The notes beneath the pieces are model-generated. The model saw nothing but the letters and a program-made list of their open reading frames with translations. It was not told where the DNA came from and did no database searches. From contig NW_023365714.1 in NCBI RefSeq assembly GCF_000003815.2, forward strand, positions 1-64,000: a stretch of 64,000 nt of DNA, written 5' to 3'. Both the position numbers and the translations under genes were made by a program. Below, in pieces: positions 13,800 to 23,615 of this stretch (the stretch's first letter is position 1; every line of letters starts with the position of its first letter). This DNA comes from Branchiostoma floridae. Lineage: Eukaryota > Chordata > Leptocardii > Amphioxiformes > Branchiostomatidae.

Positions 13800-13969
13800 G
13801 ATGTGTAGTTGTGGGAAAAGTTCAAAGGGCCTGGTGAGGGCTCATGGGTATTGACTGTTAGGGCGGGGCTCTTCGCATTTTTCGGAGGTGTTCAGACAAG
13901 ACAAGACCTGCCGGTTTGATTCTGCAGTCCTGACCTGAGCAGCACTGACGGCACTTCCTCACTTTTCAG
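13800..13969 (+). promoter_or_regulatory. Orphan promoter/first-exon copy of the GTPase-kinase type
   Basis: The last part (GAGCAGCACTGACGGCACTT ... TTTTCAG|GTAAC, donor after 13969) closely matches the end of gene A's first exon (GAGCAGTGCTGATACTTCAT ... CTTTCAG|GTAAC, donor after 295). Upstream 'TTTTCGGAGGTGTTCAGAC' matches 'TTTGGAGGTGTTCACAC' at gene B. No GTPase-kinase coding exon follows before gene B at 26143. It may be an alternative promoter of gene B, the leader of the EF-hand gene, or a relic of a third copy. Confidence 0.5.
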
Positions 13970-13999
13970 GTAACGTCAAGTTCACGTTTACTAACTGCG

Positions 14000-14199
14000 T
14001 GGTCACATAGGTCGTGCGATCGTCTTACGATCGCTAACTTTGGGCATTTTGGAGGACAATCATGTATATCTGAAAAGTTCAACTGTGTTGGTACACAAAA
14101 TGCTGTTTTGGATCTATGTTGGTGGTTGGTTCTGTCACGACCTGCTTGAAAATCCCATGGCATCAAAATCGTACGACGATCGCACGACCTATGTGACCG
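14000..14199. mobile_element. Small foldback element with 24-bp arms
   Basis: GGTCACATAGGTCGTGCGAT at 14001 is the exact inverse of the sequence ending at 14198, and the arms extend about 24 bp (through CGTC/GACG). The middle of about 150 bp is non-coding. It lies 30 bp downstream of the orphan first-exon donor. Confidence 0.7.
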
Positions 14200-14825
14200 A
14201 TTCCTTTTAAGTCTCTACCAGACTGACTACGCTGGAAAGTACGCACTGTAACTTGCCAGTTTACATTCGTTCGGCATGTCACGGTATGTGTGTTTTTAGG
14301 TTAACATCATAACCCATCTCTTATAATTTAATGTGCTCTATCAAAGACATGAACTTTCGGGCCCCTGACGGGTCAGTTGTTGAGTTGGTCTCCTATAAAG
14401 CTATAAGGCTCACGCTCATCGCTAGGGCGTGGTTATATGGCCGACATCAGCTCAACAGACTAGGTCACCACATTCCGCCGTATTCGGGAGGGAAGTATGA
14501 ATATGAAGTTTGGCACACATTCTCATATCATACCATGGCTGTTAAAACTGTATAACAGATCGACACGTATGGGTGAAACTCCCATAAACCTGGCCTTCGT
14601 TGTCAGGATTGTTTCCTACAATGAACAGTTTGCTGGGGAAACATTTTAGACGGTTCTGTTCCAATGCACTCAAGCTGAACACATTTGAACATCCGCCATA
14701 GTGGTGGCGTTGTTTGTAATATATGTGTGTATCGCGTGAATTCTTCTTTGTTCATTGCAGACGTTTCGTCATCTTTAATTACGGTCTATATATCAACTGT
14801 TCCTATAGAAACGGCTACTAGTTAG

Positions 14826-15204
14826 GTGAGTGAGTCAGAAGTAAGGGACGGAGGGAGAGAGGGTGGGAGGTAGGGAGCGATTCGGTGGGAGAGTGAGTGA
14901 GTGGGTGAGTAAGTGATTGAGTGAGTGATTGAGTGAGTGAGTGAGTGAGAGAGTGAGTGAGTGTGTGAGTGAGTGAGTGAGTGAGTGAGTGAGTGTGTGA
15001 GTGAGTGAGTGAGTGTGTAAGTGAGTGAGTGAGTGAGTGATTGAGTGAGTGAGTGAGAGAGAGAGAGAGTGAGTGAGTGAGTGTGTGTGAGTGAGTGAGT
15101 GTGTGTGTGTGTGTGAGTGAGTGAGTGAGTGAGAGAGAGAGAGAGTGAGAGTGAGTGAGAGTGAGCGTGAGTGAGAGTGAGATTGAGTGAGAGTAAGTGA
15201 GTGA
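14826..15204. repeat. Microsatellite, (GAGT)n with GAGA and GTGT interruptions
   Basis: About 380 bp of imperfect GAGT/GTGA repeat with patches of (GA)n and (GT)n. No coding meaning is seen. Confidence 0.95.
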
Positions 15205-15614
15205 TATTATAACGCTTGGAGCGGTCTTGGGCAGTGCTAAGACTTGACTTAGACTTTCTGTCAGCTTGTCAAACTATCAGGTACATACATGTATTTATGT
15301 TTTGGTAACCCTTCTGGCTGGCTAGGGAGAATATTGTGTGAGGGGAGTTTGCCCACCAGAGGGTTTTCTGTCCGCTCAGTTTAATACTTCCAAAGTCAAG
15401 GAGCATGTTACCCTTCCACGTGCCGACTCTGCTGGCAAATTAGACTTCATCTCATCCCATTGTGGCCGAGTTCTACTGTCGGTACCCCACAGGAAGGCCT
15501 GATACAGGCTACGGTCATGTTTCAGATTGTTCAGAAAGGCAGCAGCAATACGCGGCAGGGTGTTGCGTGAAATTCCTTGTCCTGAATCTGGGCACGGGTC
15601 TAGAGTTGAAGGTA

Positions 15615-16076
15615 GTCTCCAAGCAGACTCTACGGTGCCCTTAAAAATAATTATCAAAGCCTGGCCAATGGATTCCCCCCCCCCAAAGGGGACTCAACTG
15701 GGCCCCCCCGCCCTGCCGCCCGGGCCCCCCCTCGTTTCTTTTTCTTCACGCCCTGTCGGTCCCCCTTGCGACGCAAAATTCACCTTCCCCCCGCTCCCCC
15801 CCGGCNNNNNNNNNNNNNNNNNNNNNNNNNNNNNNNNNNNNNNNNNNNNNNNNNNNNNNNNNNNNNNNNNNNNNNNNNNNNNNNNNNNNNNNNNNNNNNN
15901 NNNNNNNNNNNNNNNNNNNNNNNNNNNNNNNNNNNNNNNNNNNNNNNNNNNNNNNNNNNNNNNNNNNNNNNNNNNNNNNNNNNNNNNNNNNNNNNNNNNN
16001 NNNNNNNNNNNNNNNNNNNNNNNNNCTGGCCAGCTTTGATACTATTTCTAAGGCACCGTAGGGTCTGCTTGGAGAC
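15615..16076. mobile_element. MITE family C, copy 1, containing an assembly gap
   Basis: Left end TA|GTCTCCAAGCAGACTCTA and right end GGGTCTGCTTGGAGAC|TA are inverted and flanked by TA. Inside, 'TCAAAGCCTGGCCA' on the left and 'TGGCCAGCTTTGATACTA' on the right are also inverse. The gap 15806-16025 lies within it, beside a C-rich stretch (15676-15805). Confidence 0.75.
15806..16025. other. Assembly gap
   Basis: 220 N. Apparent reading frames spanning it are artefacts. Confidence 1.
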
Positions 16077-16097
16077 TAAGTTGAAGGTGCCATTATA

Positions 16098-16320
16098 CCC
16101 CTGTCACATTTCGCGAAAATCGATCGGGCGACGAGTCTGCGGCAATCGCCCGAGCCTCGCTTATAGTAATAACTTTATTGCACAACAATTATACAAGGTA
16201 AAAAGTATGGCTTATATGTGACACGGACGGTTTAGGAGAAAAATACGCGCAACCCTCTGTCGATCTTGGCTGACTTTCCTGCTATACGCCCGAAGATCGT
16301 GGATAATAATGTGACAGGGG
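16098..16320. mobile_element. Small TA-flanked foldback element, 223 bp
   Basis: TA|CCCCTGTCACATT at the left is inverse to AATGTGACAGGGG|TA at the right. It starts 22 bp after the end of the family C element just upstream, so two mobile elements are packed together. The following 16323-16700 is CpG-rich, non-coding and unexplained. Confidence 0.75.
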
Positions 16321-16701
16321 TAATATGACGTATGTTTTGGTCGAACGTTACCTCGCGACGTTGGACTCTAAAGCTAAGGACACAACCCTCCGTACGTTCA
16401 ATTTGTCCGTACATTTTTTGGGGGGGGCACGTCCGCCTCGTATTTCTGTAAACGTTCAGGCTGTACAGGGCAGGCGCGTCGCCCGTACTGGCACGTACGG
16501 GGGGCGAATCCGCAGCCCGATGGCACTCAAAGTTTTGCCTGCACGTAAAGTTCTACGGCGTGTCTGCGTGCTCCAAAATCCGTCGGATTTCCTACGAGTT
16601 CGTACGGAGGCGGTACTGACCACTTACGAATCCCAAAAGAGTGCCCACGTTTTGGCACGCAGACAGCACGCAGTTGCAAGTACGGCGGGTTGTGCCCTTA
16701 G

Positions 16702-16740
16702 CTTAAGCAAGGAGGTGTTTTTTAACCTCCTTGGCTTAAG
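16702..16740. repeat. Short hairpin CTTAAGCAAGGAGGT / ACCTCCTTGGCTTAAG
   Basis: Inverted arms of about 15 bp around a T-rich loop. The AAGGAGGTT core with inverse AACCTCCTT recurs as a tighter hairpin at 20892-20918. Confidence 0.7.
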
Positions 16741-16967
16741 TTAACGCCATTGATCCATCCCCCGGGGACGCGATTATGTCAGTCTTTATTGTTGTGTTAA
16801 ATAGGATGTCAAGCTTTATTCTATAGCCTCATTGTGTTGTTGCCATACAAACATGTGCAATTATGGTGCAATAAATTTCTACAAAGCTTATGCATTATTG
16901 AACTTCTCACGGCCGTTTCCCGGGAGACTGGCCCGCACGACACACGGGAGGGTTTTGTGAAGGGCTA

Positions 16968-17136
16968 ATCTCCAAGCAGATCCTACGGTAGCATAAGATA
17001 GCATCAAAAGCTGGCAGAAGAGTGAAGCCGGCCTAGGAGTGTGTTTCGCTACATGGCAAATAGACACCTCTTGGCTGACTACACTCCTTGGCCAGTTAGG
17101 TACTATTTTATGCCATTGTAGGAGCTGCTTGGAGAT
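16968..17136. mobile_element. MITE family C, copy 2
   Basis: TA|ATCTCCAAGCAGATCCTACG at the left and GTAGGAGCTGCTTGGAGAT|TA at the right; 169 bp; non-coding. Internal 'ATCAAAAGCTGG' is shared with the copies at 19252 and 53628. Confidence 0.85.
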
Positions 17137-18400
17137 TATGAGGGGCGGCGAGTCGTAAATTGTTCACAGTTCTATCCACACGATTAGAGGCTAGAGTAGC
17201 CTGTTCTATGTAACTTCATCAAGTAGAAGATGAACGACATTTTATCTTTGACTGTAGATTGTATCATGATAAACTAAAAAAGCTGTGGATGGATTGGCAT
17301 GAAACTTGGTAAGTCAATAGAGAAATATAAAGCTTAGCGCTCATATAATACCATGGTTATTAATGCCCAAAAGCTGACCCTTCCATGGACGGATTAGTTC
17401 GTCACCAGGAATTTTGCTGTTAAGGTTGTTTGCCAATCAGATCTGAGTTTCTAGTCTGTAACGTTAGAACACAAACTCTCCGGTCCGAGAGGCCAGCAGT
17501 GTTGTAGCTGTATAGAAGCGTGATTAACGCAGTGCTACATAGTTTCATCAGGTCGAAAAATTAGATGAACATAACCTTCTTCGGTACAAACCGTGAAAGG
17601 GAGTTTGCCGTGAAAGGCAAACCTCCCTTCCTCGGCAAACTCCTTTTCCCGGCACAAGAGAACCTAGCCAACGGTGAAAATCGCGAACCAACGACCCCCC
17701 CCCCAATAAAAAACAGCCCTGTTCGAAGACTGCAACGGAGTATAATGCTCAATGGCGCCAAGGAGAGGTTACTTAATTGTGGTCACAAATACCTAACGTT
17801 ATATCGTGACTTCCTTCATCTCCCTTTTTACGTTAAAGAGGGTAAAACCTTAGTAAGAACTACATCTGATGACCTTCGGTCCTTCTATAATAGTTATTTA
17901 GCTAGATTGAAAAAAAGGATGAAAATTTGCATCATCATGTTAAACTGTGACTCATACAAAAGCTGTGATGCGTATCTATCGCCACACCCATATAATTAGA
18001 GGTTAAACTTTGACATGGCAATTGTTCAGCTCACAACAGGATTACAGTCGAACCGCAGGTCACCCTAGAACGCGTTATTCACGTAGATACGGCTTTTGTC
18101 GCTAACCAATTTGACCCCGTTATATTGGTGTAAACAACTGCCTGTCACTGTGCAGCAAAAGCAAAGCCTGTAGATGTAAAAAGTATAAACATTATGCAGA
18201 TCTGAGGTATTTTCCTGCACGACAGGTAGTTGTGTATACCCCATGTAGAGGGGTCAAACAAGGACAAGCCTTGATCAGGTGCACGACCTATCTAAAGGCT
18301 GCGCAGAACGGATGCGCATAGAGCTCAACAGACAGGTTAGACGTCATTTCGTACAGAAGTAGAAAATACTGAAATCCCTGTACGGTGACTTGATATCCCA
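17137..18400. other. Intergenic sequence upstream of the EF-hand gene
   Basis: Apart from a family F MITE fragment at 17588-17733 nothing recognisable is seen. The apparent 144-aa ORF at 17565-17999 runs through that MITE and has no family signature, so it is not called as a gene. Confidence 0.4.
17588..17733. mobile_element. MITE family F, partial copy
   Basis: Carries GAAAGGGAGTTTGCCG, 'AGAGAACCTAGCCAACG', a CCCCC run, AATAAAA and 'CTGTTCGAAGACTGCAAC'. The same blocks in the same order form the right half of the complete element at 21663-21912. Confidence 0.6.
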
Positions 18401-18414
18401 GAATACAGTTTTTG

Positions 18415-18455
18415 AAAACAATGGATATAGGTTATCCCTCTGATAGATGTGAACG
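18415..18455. mobile_element. MITE family B, half copy
   Basis: ACAATGGATATAGGTTATCC ... TCTGATAGATGTGAACGAGCG matches one end of the family B elements at 12474 and 33353. The opposite end is not evident. Confidence 0.4.
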
Positions 18456-18883
18456 AGCGCTACATCTAATTTTTTTAAAATTACTAGAAAGCCAGTGCTG
18501 AACGATATAAGCGTACCTGCTCCTGACACACCTTTTAAAAAGAGCACTCATAGTGTCTTTCAAAAGACCGCACGTCAAGTTACCATGTAACGAAACGAAT
18601 ACAACAAGACCGTGTTTTCGCATTTAATACGTCGACGTTAGGCGAACTTCAACGTATCTGACAGCAATCACCCCGAAGAGTCATAAATAAATGAAATAAA
18701 CATGAATAAATAAAACGAACGTTTCCACGAGAGAACCACGGAGTCAATGAAAAATAAACAAACAAACAAACAAACGCTGGACCCGTGGTTACAGCTTGAC
18801 CCAATCAAACACAACTTGCACTTACGTACACCATTCAAAGGAACAGCCATTCACTGCCCGTTACTCCTTATTCCCAGCGCACC

Positions 18884-21614
18884 ATGGCATCCTCCAAGGT
18901 TTCCAAAGTCTTTGCCGAGTACGACAGGAACGGAGACGGCACCATCGACGCTCGCGAGATCCAGGCAGCCCTAAAATCACTGGACCTGAACCCGTCGCAG
19001 CGGTTTGTCGAGGTAAGGATATTATCATGATTATATGGATGACATCTTCTGGGAACCCCAAAACTGATGCGAGCGTGCGAACAAAAAAGCTTTGGCAAAG
19101 AAAAATAACAAAATAGTTGCCTTTATTAATATTATGGCACAAGTGGTGAGTAGCCGTCATCACGACTCGAGTTTCAAACAATGAGACAGCTCTAAACTAT
19201 GGCAGATTTGTGTAAAACAATTGAGAACTTAAATTTGGGGTATATTTACTAATCTCCAAGCAGATCCTATGATAGCATAAGATAGCATATATACACATTA
19301 TGTAGTATCAAAAGCTGGTAGAGGAGTGGAGCCGGCCTAGGAGTATGTTTCGCTACCGGGGAGCACACTACTANNNNNNNNNNNNNNNNNNNNNNNNNNN
19401 NNNNNNNNNNNNNNNNNNNNNNNNNNNNNNNNNNNNNNNNNNNNNNNNNNNNNNNNNNNNNNNNNNNNNNNNNNNNNNNNNNNNNNNNNNNNNNNNNNNN
19501 NNNNNNNNNNNNNNNNNNNNNNNNNNNNNNNNNNNNNNNNNNNNNNNNNNNNNNNNNNNNNNNNNNNNNNNNNNNNNNNNNNNNNNNNNNNNNNNNNNNN
19601 NNNNNNNNNNNNNNNNNNNNNNNNNNNNNNNNNNNNNNNNNNNNNNNNNNNNNNNNNNNNNNNNNNNNNNNNNNNNNNNNNNNNNNNNNNNNNNNNNNNN
19701 NNNNNNNNNNNNNNNNNNNNNNNNNNNNNNNNNNNNNNNNNNNNNNNNNNNNNNNNNNNNNNNNNNNNNNNNNNNNNNNNNNNNNNNNNNNNNNNNNNNN
19801 NNNNNNNNNNNNNNNNNNNNNNNNNNNNNNNNNNNNNNNNNNNNNNNNNNNNNNNNNNNNNNNNNNNNNNNNNNNNNNNNNNNNNNNNNNNNNNNNNNNN
19901 NNNNNNNNNNNNNNNNNNNNNNNNNNNNNNNNNNNNNNNNNNNNNNNNNNNNNNNNNNNNNNNNNNNNNNNNNNNNNNNNNNNNNNNNNNNNNNNNNNNN
20001 NNNNNNNNNNNNNNNNNNNNNNNNNNNNNNNNNNNNNNNNNNNNNNNNNNNNNNNNNNNNNNNNNNNNNNNNNNNNNNNNNNNNNNNNNNNNNNNNNNNN
20101 NNNNNNNNNNNNNNNNNNNNNNNNNNNNNNNNNNNNNNNNNNNNNNNNNNNNNNNNNNNNNNNNNNNNNNNNNNNNNNNNNNNNNNNNNNNNNNNNNNNN
20201 NNNNNNNNNNNNNNNNNNNNNNNNNNNNNNNNNNNNNNNNNNNNNNNNNNNNNNNNNNNNNNNNNNNNNNNNNNNNNNNNNNNNNNNNNNNNNNNNNNNN
20301 NNNNNNNNNNNNNNNNNNNGAGATTATATATTCACCACGGTATAGCAGGATATTCCATATCTAGTGTAGCTTTGCTTTAACTGATTTCTGCGGGTCGTTT
20401 GTTCCAGCGCGTGCAAAGCAAAGCTGACGCGAACGGTGATGGGAAGGTGACGAAGGAGGAGTTCGGCCGAGTCGTCGCCATCTTTGAAGAGATCAAGGAA
20501 CTCAGGAAAGTCTTTCAGGAAAATGACCAGGTCAGTTTTCGTCCCTTGGACTGTCATTGGGCTTGTTGTTACAGAAGTAAATTGCAGCACATTAAGGCCC
20601 CTTCACACGAGAATCGGAATGAGCCGGAATGTCGTAAGAATAAAATTCTTTGTATATTCCTGGGAATTCGCGTACTCTAGAAATTCTCTCTGCATTCCAG
20701 ATATTTGTGTCTATTCTTGTGGCCGTCCCGAATATTTTTGTCATGCTCAACACTTTCGAGGTGCGTTGAACAGTACGGAATGTGTCCCGTTTTGGCCACG
20801 CTATAAATCAAAGTGTTCAAGATGGAGAAATATCGAACGGCATTCAAAGTGTATTCTAACTATTCTAACCGTGTAGTTTGACCGCATTCTAAACAAGGAG
20901 GTTAAAAACCTCCTTGTTCTAAGGTATTCCAACATTATTCGAAACAGTCTGAAGTCATTCGATGAACCGGCCGACTACAAGAATGAACAGAATTACTGTA
21001 AATGCATTTAAGTTCGCAGGGATTTACTTTCGTTGTAGCGGGAAAATGAAATGTTCGCGGTGGTTTTAACTTCGCGGTAGCGCCCTAGACTGTAGTCAAA
21101 AACTATAATGGAAAAATGTTCGCGGTGGGTTTAAGTTCGCGTTGAAGTAGCCACCGCGAAAACCGCGAATATAAAACCACCGCGAACATGTATCTGGAAT
21201 GCTATTTAGGATAGAAGCACGTATGGGATGCAGACTATCCCAAAAACGGTTCTGGGATAGAAGCACATCTGGGGTAGACGCACATTTGGGATAGAATCAC
21301 ATCTGGTATGCAGACCTGTCCCGGATGTGCTCCATCCCAAACACGCTTCTGGGATAGAAGCATTTCTGGGATATAAGCATATCTGGGATAGAGGCACATC
21401 TGGGATGTAACAACCTCTCGCCATTTTCCAGGACGCCAGTGGCGGCATGTCATTTGAGGAGATGAAGAAGAAGGCCGTGACCTTCTACACCACCCACGGG
21501 GACAAGTACGGCGGGGGGCGGGCCATGCAGGTCATGAACCACTACGCTGGCGACAAGAGCAAGCAGATGAGCGTGGACCAGTTCCTGGACATCATGTTCA
21601 AGGACTCGTTCTAG
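18884..21614 (+). CDS. EF-hand calcium-binding protein, calmodulin-like size
   Basis: Three phase-0 exons: 18884-19012, 20408-20530 and 21432-21614 (435 nt, 144 aa). The start ATG sits in an ACCATGG context. Loop 1 is DRNGDGTIDARE and loop 2 is DANGDGKVTKEE, both canonical 12-residue EF loops. Loop 3 (DQDASGGMSFEE) is made by joining exons 2 and 3 and looks functional. The fourth loop (around AGDKSKQMSVDQ) lacks most ligands and is probably silent. Length and four-hand layout fit the calmodulin/troponin-C/calcium-vector-protein group, but the orthologue cannot be named by eye. Intron 1 contains a 946-bp gap, so an extra small exon cannot be excluded, though the phases and EF spacing fit without one. 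A CCAAT-like box lies near 18801. It is presumably a cytosolic calcium sensor or buffer. Confidence 0.8.
19252..20324. mobile_element. MITE family C, copy 3, interrupted by an assembly gap
   Basis: Left end TA|ATCTCCAAGCAGATCCTAT and right end ..GAGAT|TA fit the family. The gap (19374-20319) covers most of it, so its true length is unknown. It lies in intron 1 of the EF-hand gene. Confidence 0.6.
19374..20319. other. Assembly gap
   Basis: 946 N in intron 1 of the EF-hand gene. Gaps at 15806 and here both fall inside family C MITEs, suggesting that hairpin or near-identical copies defeated assembly. Confidence 1.
20892..20918. repeat. Perfect short hairpin AACAAGGAGGTT...AACCTCCTTGTT
   Basis: 12-bp perfect arms around AAA in intron 2 of the EF-hand gene. 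The same core occurs at 16702-16740. The surrounding 20597-20990 begins AAGGCCCCTTCACACGA, a typical DNA-transposon end, but no partner end was found. Confidence 0.75.
20994..21190. mobile_element. MITE family D, copy 1
   Basis: Starts TACTGTAAATGCATTTAAG and is built of inverted and direct copies of TTCGCGGTGG / CCACCGCGAA. The complete copy at 52142-52353 shares both ends, and a half copy is at 58948-59012. About 200 bp, non-coding, in intron 2 of the EF-hand gene. Confidence 0.7.
21200..21415. repeat. Degenerate minisatellite, unit about 20 bp (TCTGGGATAGAAGCACATC)
   Basis: About ten imperfect units such as CTGGGATAGAAGCACAT, TTGGGATAGAATCACATC and CTGGGATATAAGCATAT. It ends 16 bp before the exon 3 acceptor. 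The minus-strand reading frames across it are low-complexity by-products. Confidence 0.8.
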
Positions 21615-22490
21615 TCAGGGTCTCAGGCCGGATGTCTCCGTGGAGGGGCTGGTGTAGGCTTCGTTGCAGACTTCCAGCGGGGCTAGCTTTTTTTAGGGGG
21701 GGGGGGCAGTTTGCAATTTCAACGTTGGCTAGGTTCTCTTATGCCGGGAAAGGGAGTTTACCGAGGAAGGGAGTCGTGGAAAGAAGTTCGTCTCGACACG
21801 CGTGACAAACTCCCTTTCCCGACTTAAGAGAACCTAGCCAACGTTAAATGATCGCGAACCAGTGCGTACCCCCTCCCTGAAATAAAAGCCAGCCCCGCTC
21901 GAAGCCTGCAACCGAGGCTAGGGCTTATGGCCCCCACATGTTGAGAAAACAATCAAGAATCTGTAGACCCATTTAATACTGTGGTTGGTGATTTCAGCAG
22001 CTTTCGATATAGGCTTTGAGCAGTTTTACATTACAGTTTTTTTCTAGAGTGATCCAATACCTGCGATGATGAATGATGACCGTTAAAGTAGCTAAAATTA
22101 AGTCACCGTAAACAATTTAAGAATTGCAATATTGAGGCAGGCGATTTAACTGCATGGAGCTAGCATTGTCGTATTGTGTCGCCACATCACCATAATGGTA
22201 GCTAGTTCACGTTGAAACTAAGTCCACTAAGGCCACGTAGGGTTTTACTGTAAAACGAGAAATATTTGCGGTGGTTTTAAGGCACCTTTCCTAGTTTATA
22301 TGAATTGTTCATTATTCTGTCTGTAGTACTCTATAAGTAGAGGTTTGTGCGTGTGACGTGTTTTGGGCATTTTTGTCTAGTTTTCTATTTTGTAACACCG
22401 TTTTCTTCATGTCTGCTGCTCGTAGTGAATACTTACCCAAAGATGTGTTCAACTGGACGAAGTAGAATAAAACTTCACATCGCAGGTTCA
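21615..22490 (+). other. 3' UTR of the EF-hand gene
   Basis: AATAAA at 22466-22471 (GTAGAATAAAACTTCACATC) is the best poly(A) signal. An earlier AATAAA lies inside the MITE near 21882 and could give a shorter UTR. Confidence 0.5.
21663..21912. mobile_element. MITE family F, complete copy in the 3' UTR of the EF-hand gene
   Basis: Ends GTTGCAGACTTCCAGCGGGG and (inverse of the right end) GTTGCAGGCTTCGAGCGGGG. Inner arms AACGTTGGCTAGGTTCTCTT / AAGAGAACCTAGCCAACGTT are also inverse. 250 bp. It begins 49 bp after the stop codon, so mature mRNA probably carries this long hairpin. Confidence 0.75.
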
Positions 22491-22612
22491 GTGTGGGCTG
22501 TCATGATTCAATTATCCTAGAAAATACCTTTAGTATATACTTGAATATCTATAGAAGAAATCCTTAACTCCCTGTAGTCGCCTAGCATAGTAATGTGTGG
22601 CACAATCGGTAA

Positions 22613-22839
22613 GATCTGAAAATAGTTTCATCAGGTTGGTAGAATAGAGGATATAGGAGAATTCTTTTTTTACACAACCAGAGGGTACTTACATAGCTTA
22701 CGTTTCGATGTCTCTCAGACACCTTCCTCAGAGCTTCTAACTGGAGTTCTGCTTCTCACCCAGATTGTTTTCTCACCGCAAAAGCGTCACCTACATCGGC
22801 TACATATAGCGGTTGTGTACAAAGAATTCTCCTATATCC
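22613..22839. mobile_element. Foldback repeat family N, copy 1
   Basis: GGATATAGGAGAATTCTTT at 22649 is inverse to AAAGAATTCTCCTATATCC ending at 22839, and ACACAACC / GGTTGTGT are also inverse. The block 'GTTTCGATGTCTCTCAGACA' recurs at about 54185, and 'TTTCATCAGGTT' plus a 'GTTTCGATG' block near 61236-61330. Confidence 0.7.
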
Positions 22840-22844
22840 AATCG

Positions 22845-22965
22845 CTAAGATGTTTGACCCAGACCCCAGGGGTAACGGGTTCAAAACCGCTGTCGTGCCA
22901 CCGATATTGTGCCCTTGGGAAAGGCACTTTACACCACTTTCCTCACTTCACTCAGGTGAAAATGA
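22845..22965 (+). mobile_element. tRNA-derived SINE fragment
   Basis: GGTTCAAAACCGC resembles a pol III B box. It is followed by TGTGCCCTTGGGAAAGGCAC, a body identical to that in the SINE at 59681-59869. The 5' A-box part is poor. Confidence 0.55.
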
Positions 22966-23615
22966 GTACAAAGACATGTATAGGACGTACTGGACAACAT
23001 TGACCGTTACCAGCACCTAGCGGCTCGTACAAACAATATGTAAGAGAAGCCACCATAGCTACATGACTTAACTTTGAAGGCAACCTGAGCAATATTAGAG
23101 CGTTACTAATAAATGGAACAATCTGGATAAGGCAATCTGTATGAAATTGATATCTAGTATTGCACTGTATTCCCACATTTACAACATTATTTCAAACTTC
23201 GAACGGTTAAAAATGGCGCAGAAACACTAGGATTCCCTAAAGTAATGTAACCCACAAATATCAGACTTCATGGCGTCTTCGCGACACGCCGGCATCGAAT
23301 AATTGCCCATTGAATGTTGGTATGGTTACCAGTACAGTAGAGCGTACAACCGTTAACGAACAAACGCCCCCTGAAGTAGCCGTCCAGCATAACGTACCGG
23401 GCAACGGGCAGAGTTGGCCAGATCGATTTGCAACGGGCCTGATACCACCCTATTTACCATCAAGTTGATAAGACGCTCATTTGGCCCCCCTGCAAGTGTG
23501 ACGATACTACTCCTTCATTTACTTTTCTGAGATACCAGCATCGTTCTTCAGAAAGAAAAGTCGGAGTTGAAAGTCCGATGTTAAGTTTTATTGGAGCTTT
23601 CTACAAGCGTGCCTT

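Noticed and set aside
15527-16221. ORFs of 150-170 codons across the gap at 15806-16025
   Set aside because: Most codons are N. The flanks are C-rich low-complexity sequence and a MITE.
16325-16744. 139-aa ORF in CpG-rich DNA
   Set aside because: No domain or codon signature, it ends in a hairpin, and it lies among MITEs.
18747-19116. ORFs overlapping the first EF-hand exon in other frames
   Set aside because: The frame with two canonical EF loops and matched splice phases is clearly the real one.
19345-20364. 339-codon ORF
   Set aside because: Almost entirely an assembly gap.
21206-21453. Minus-strand ORFs with SIPE/YPR repeats
   Set aside because: Translation of the 20-bp minisatellite in the EF-hand intron.
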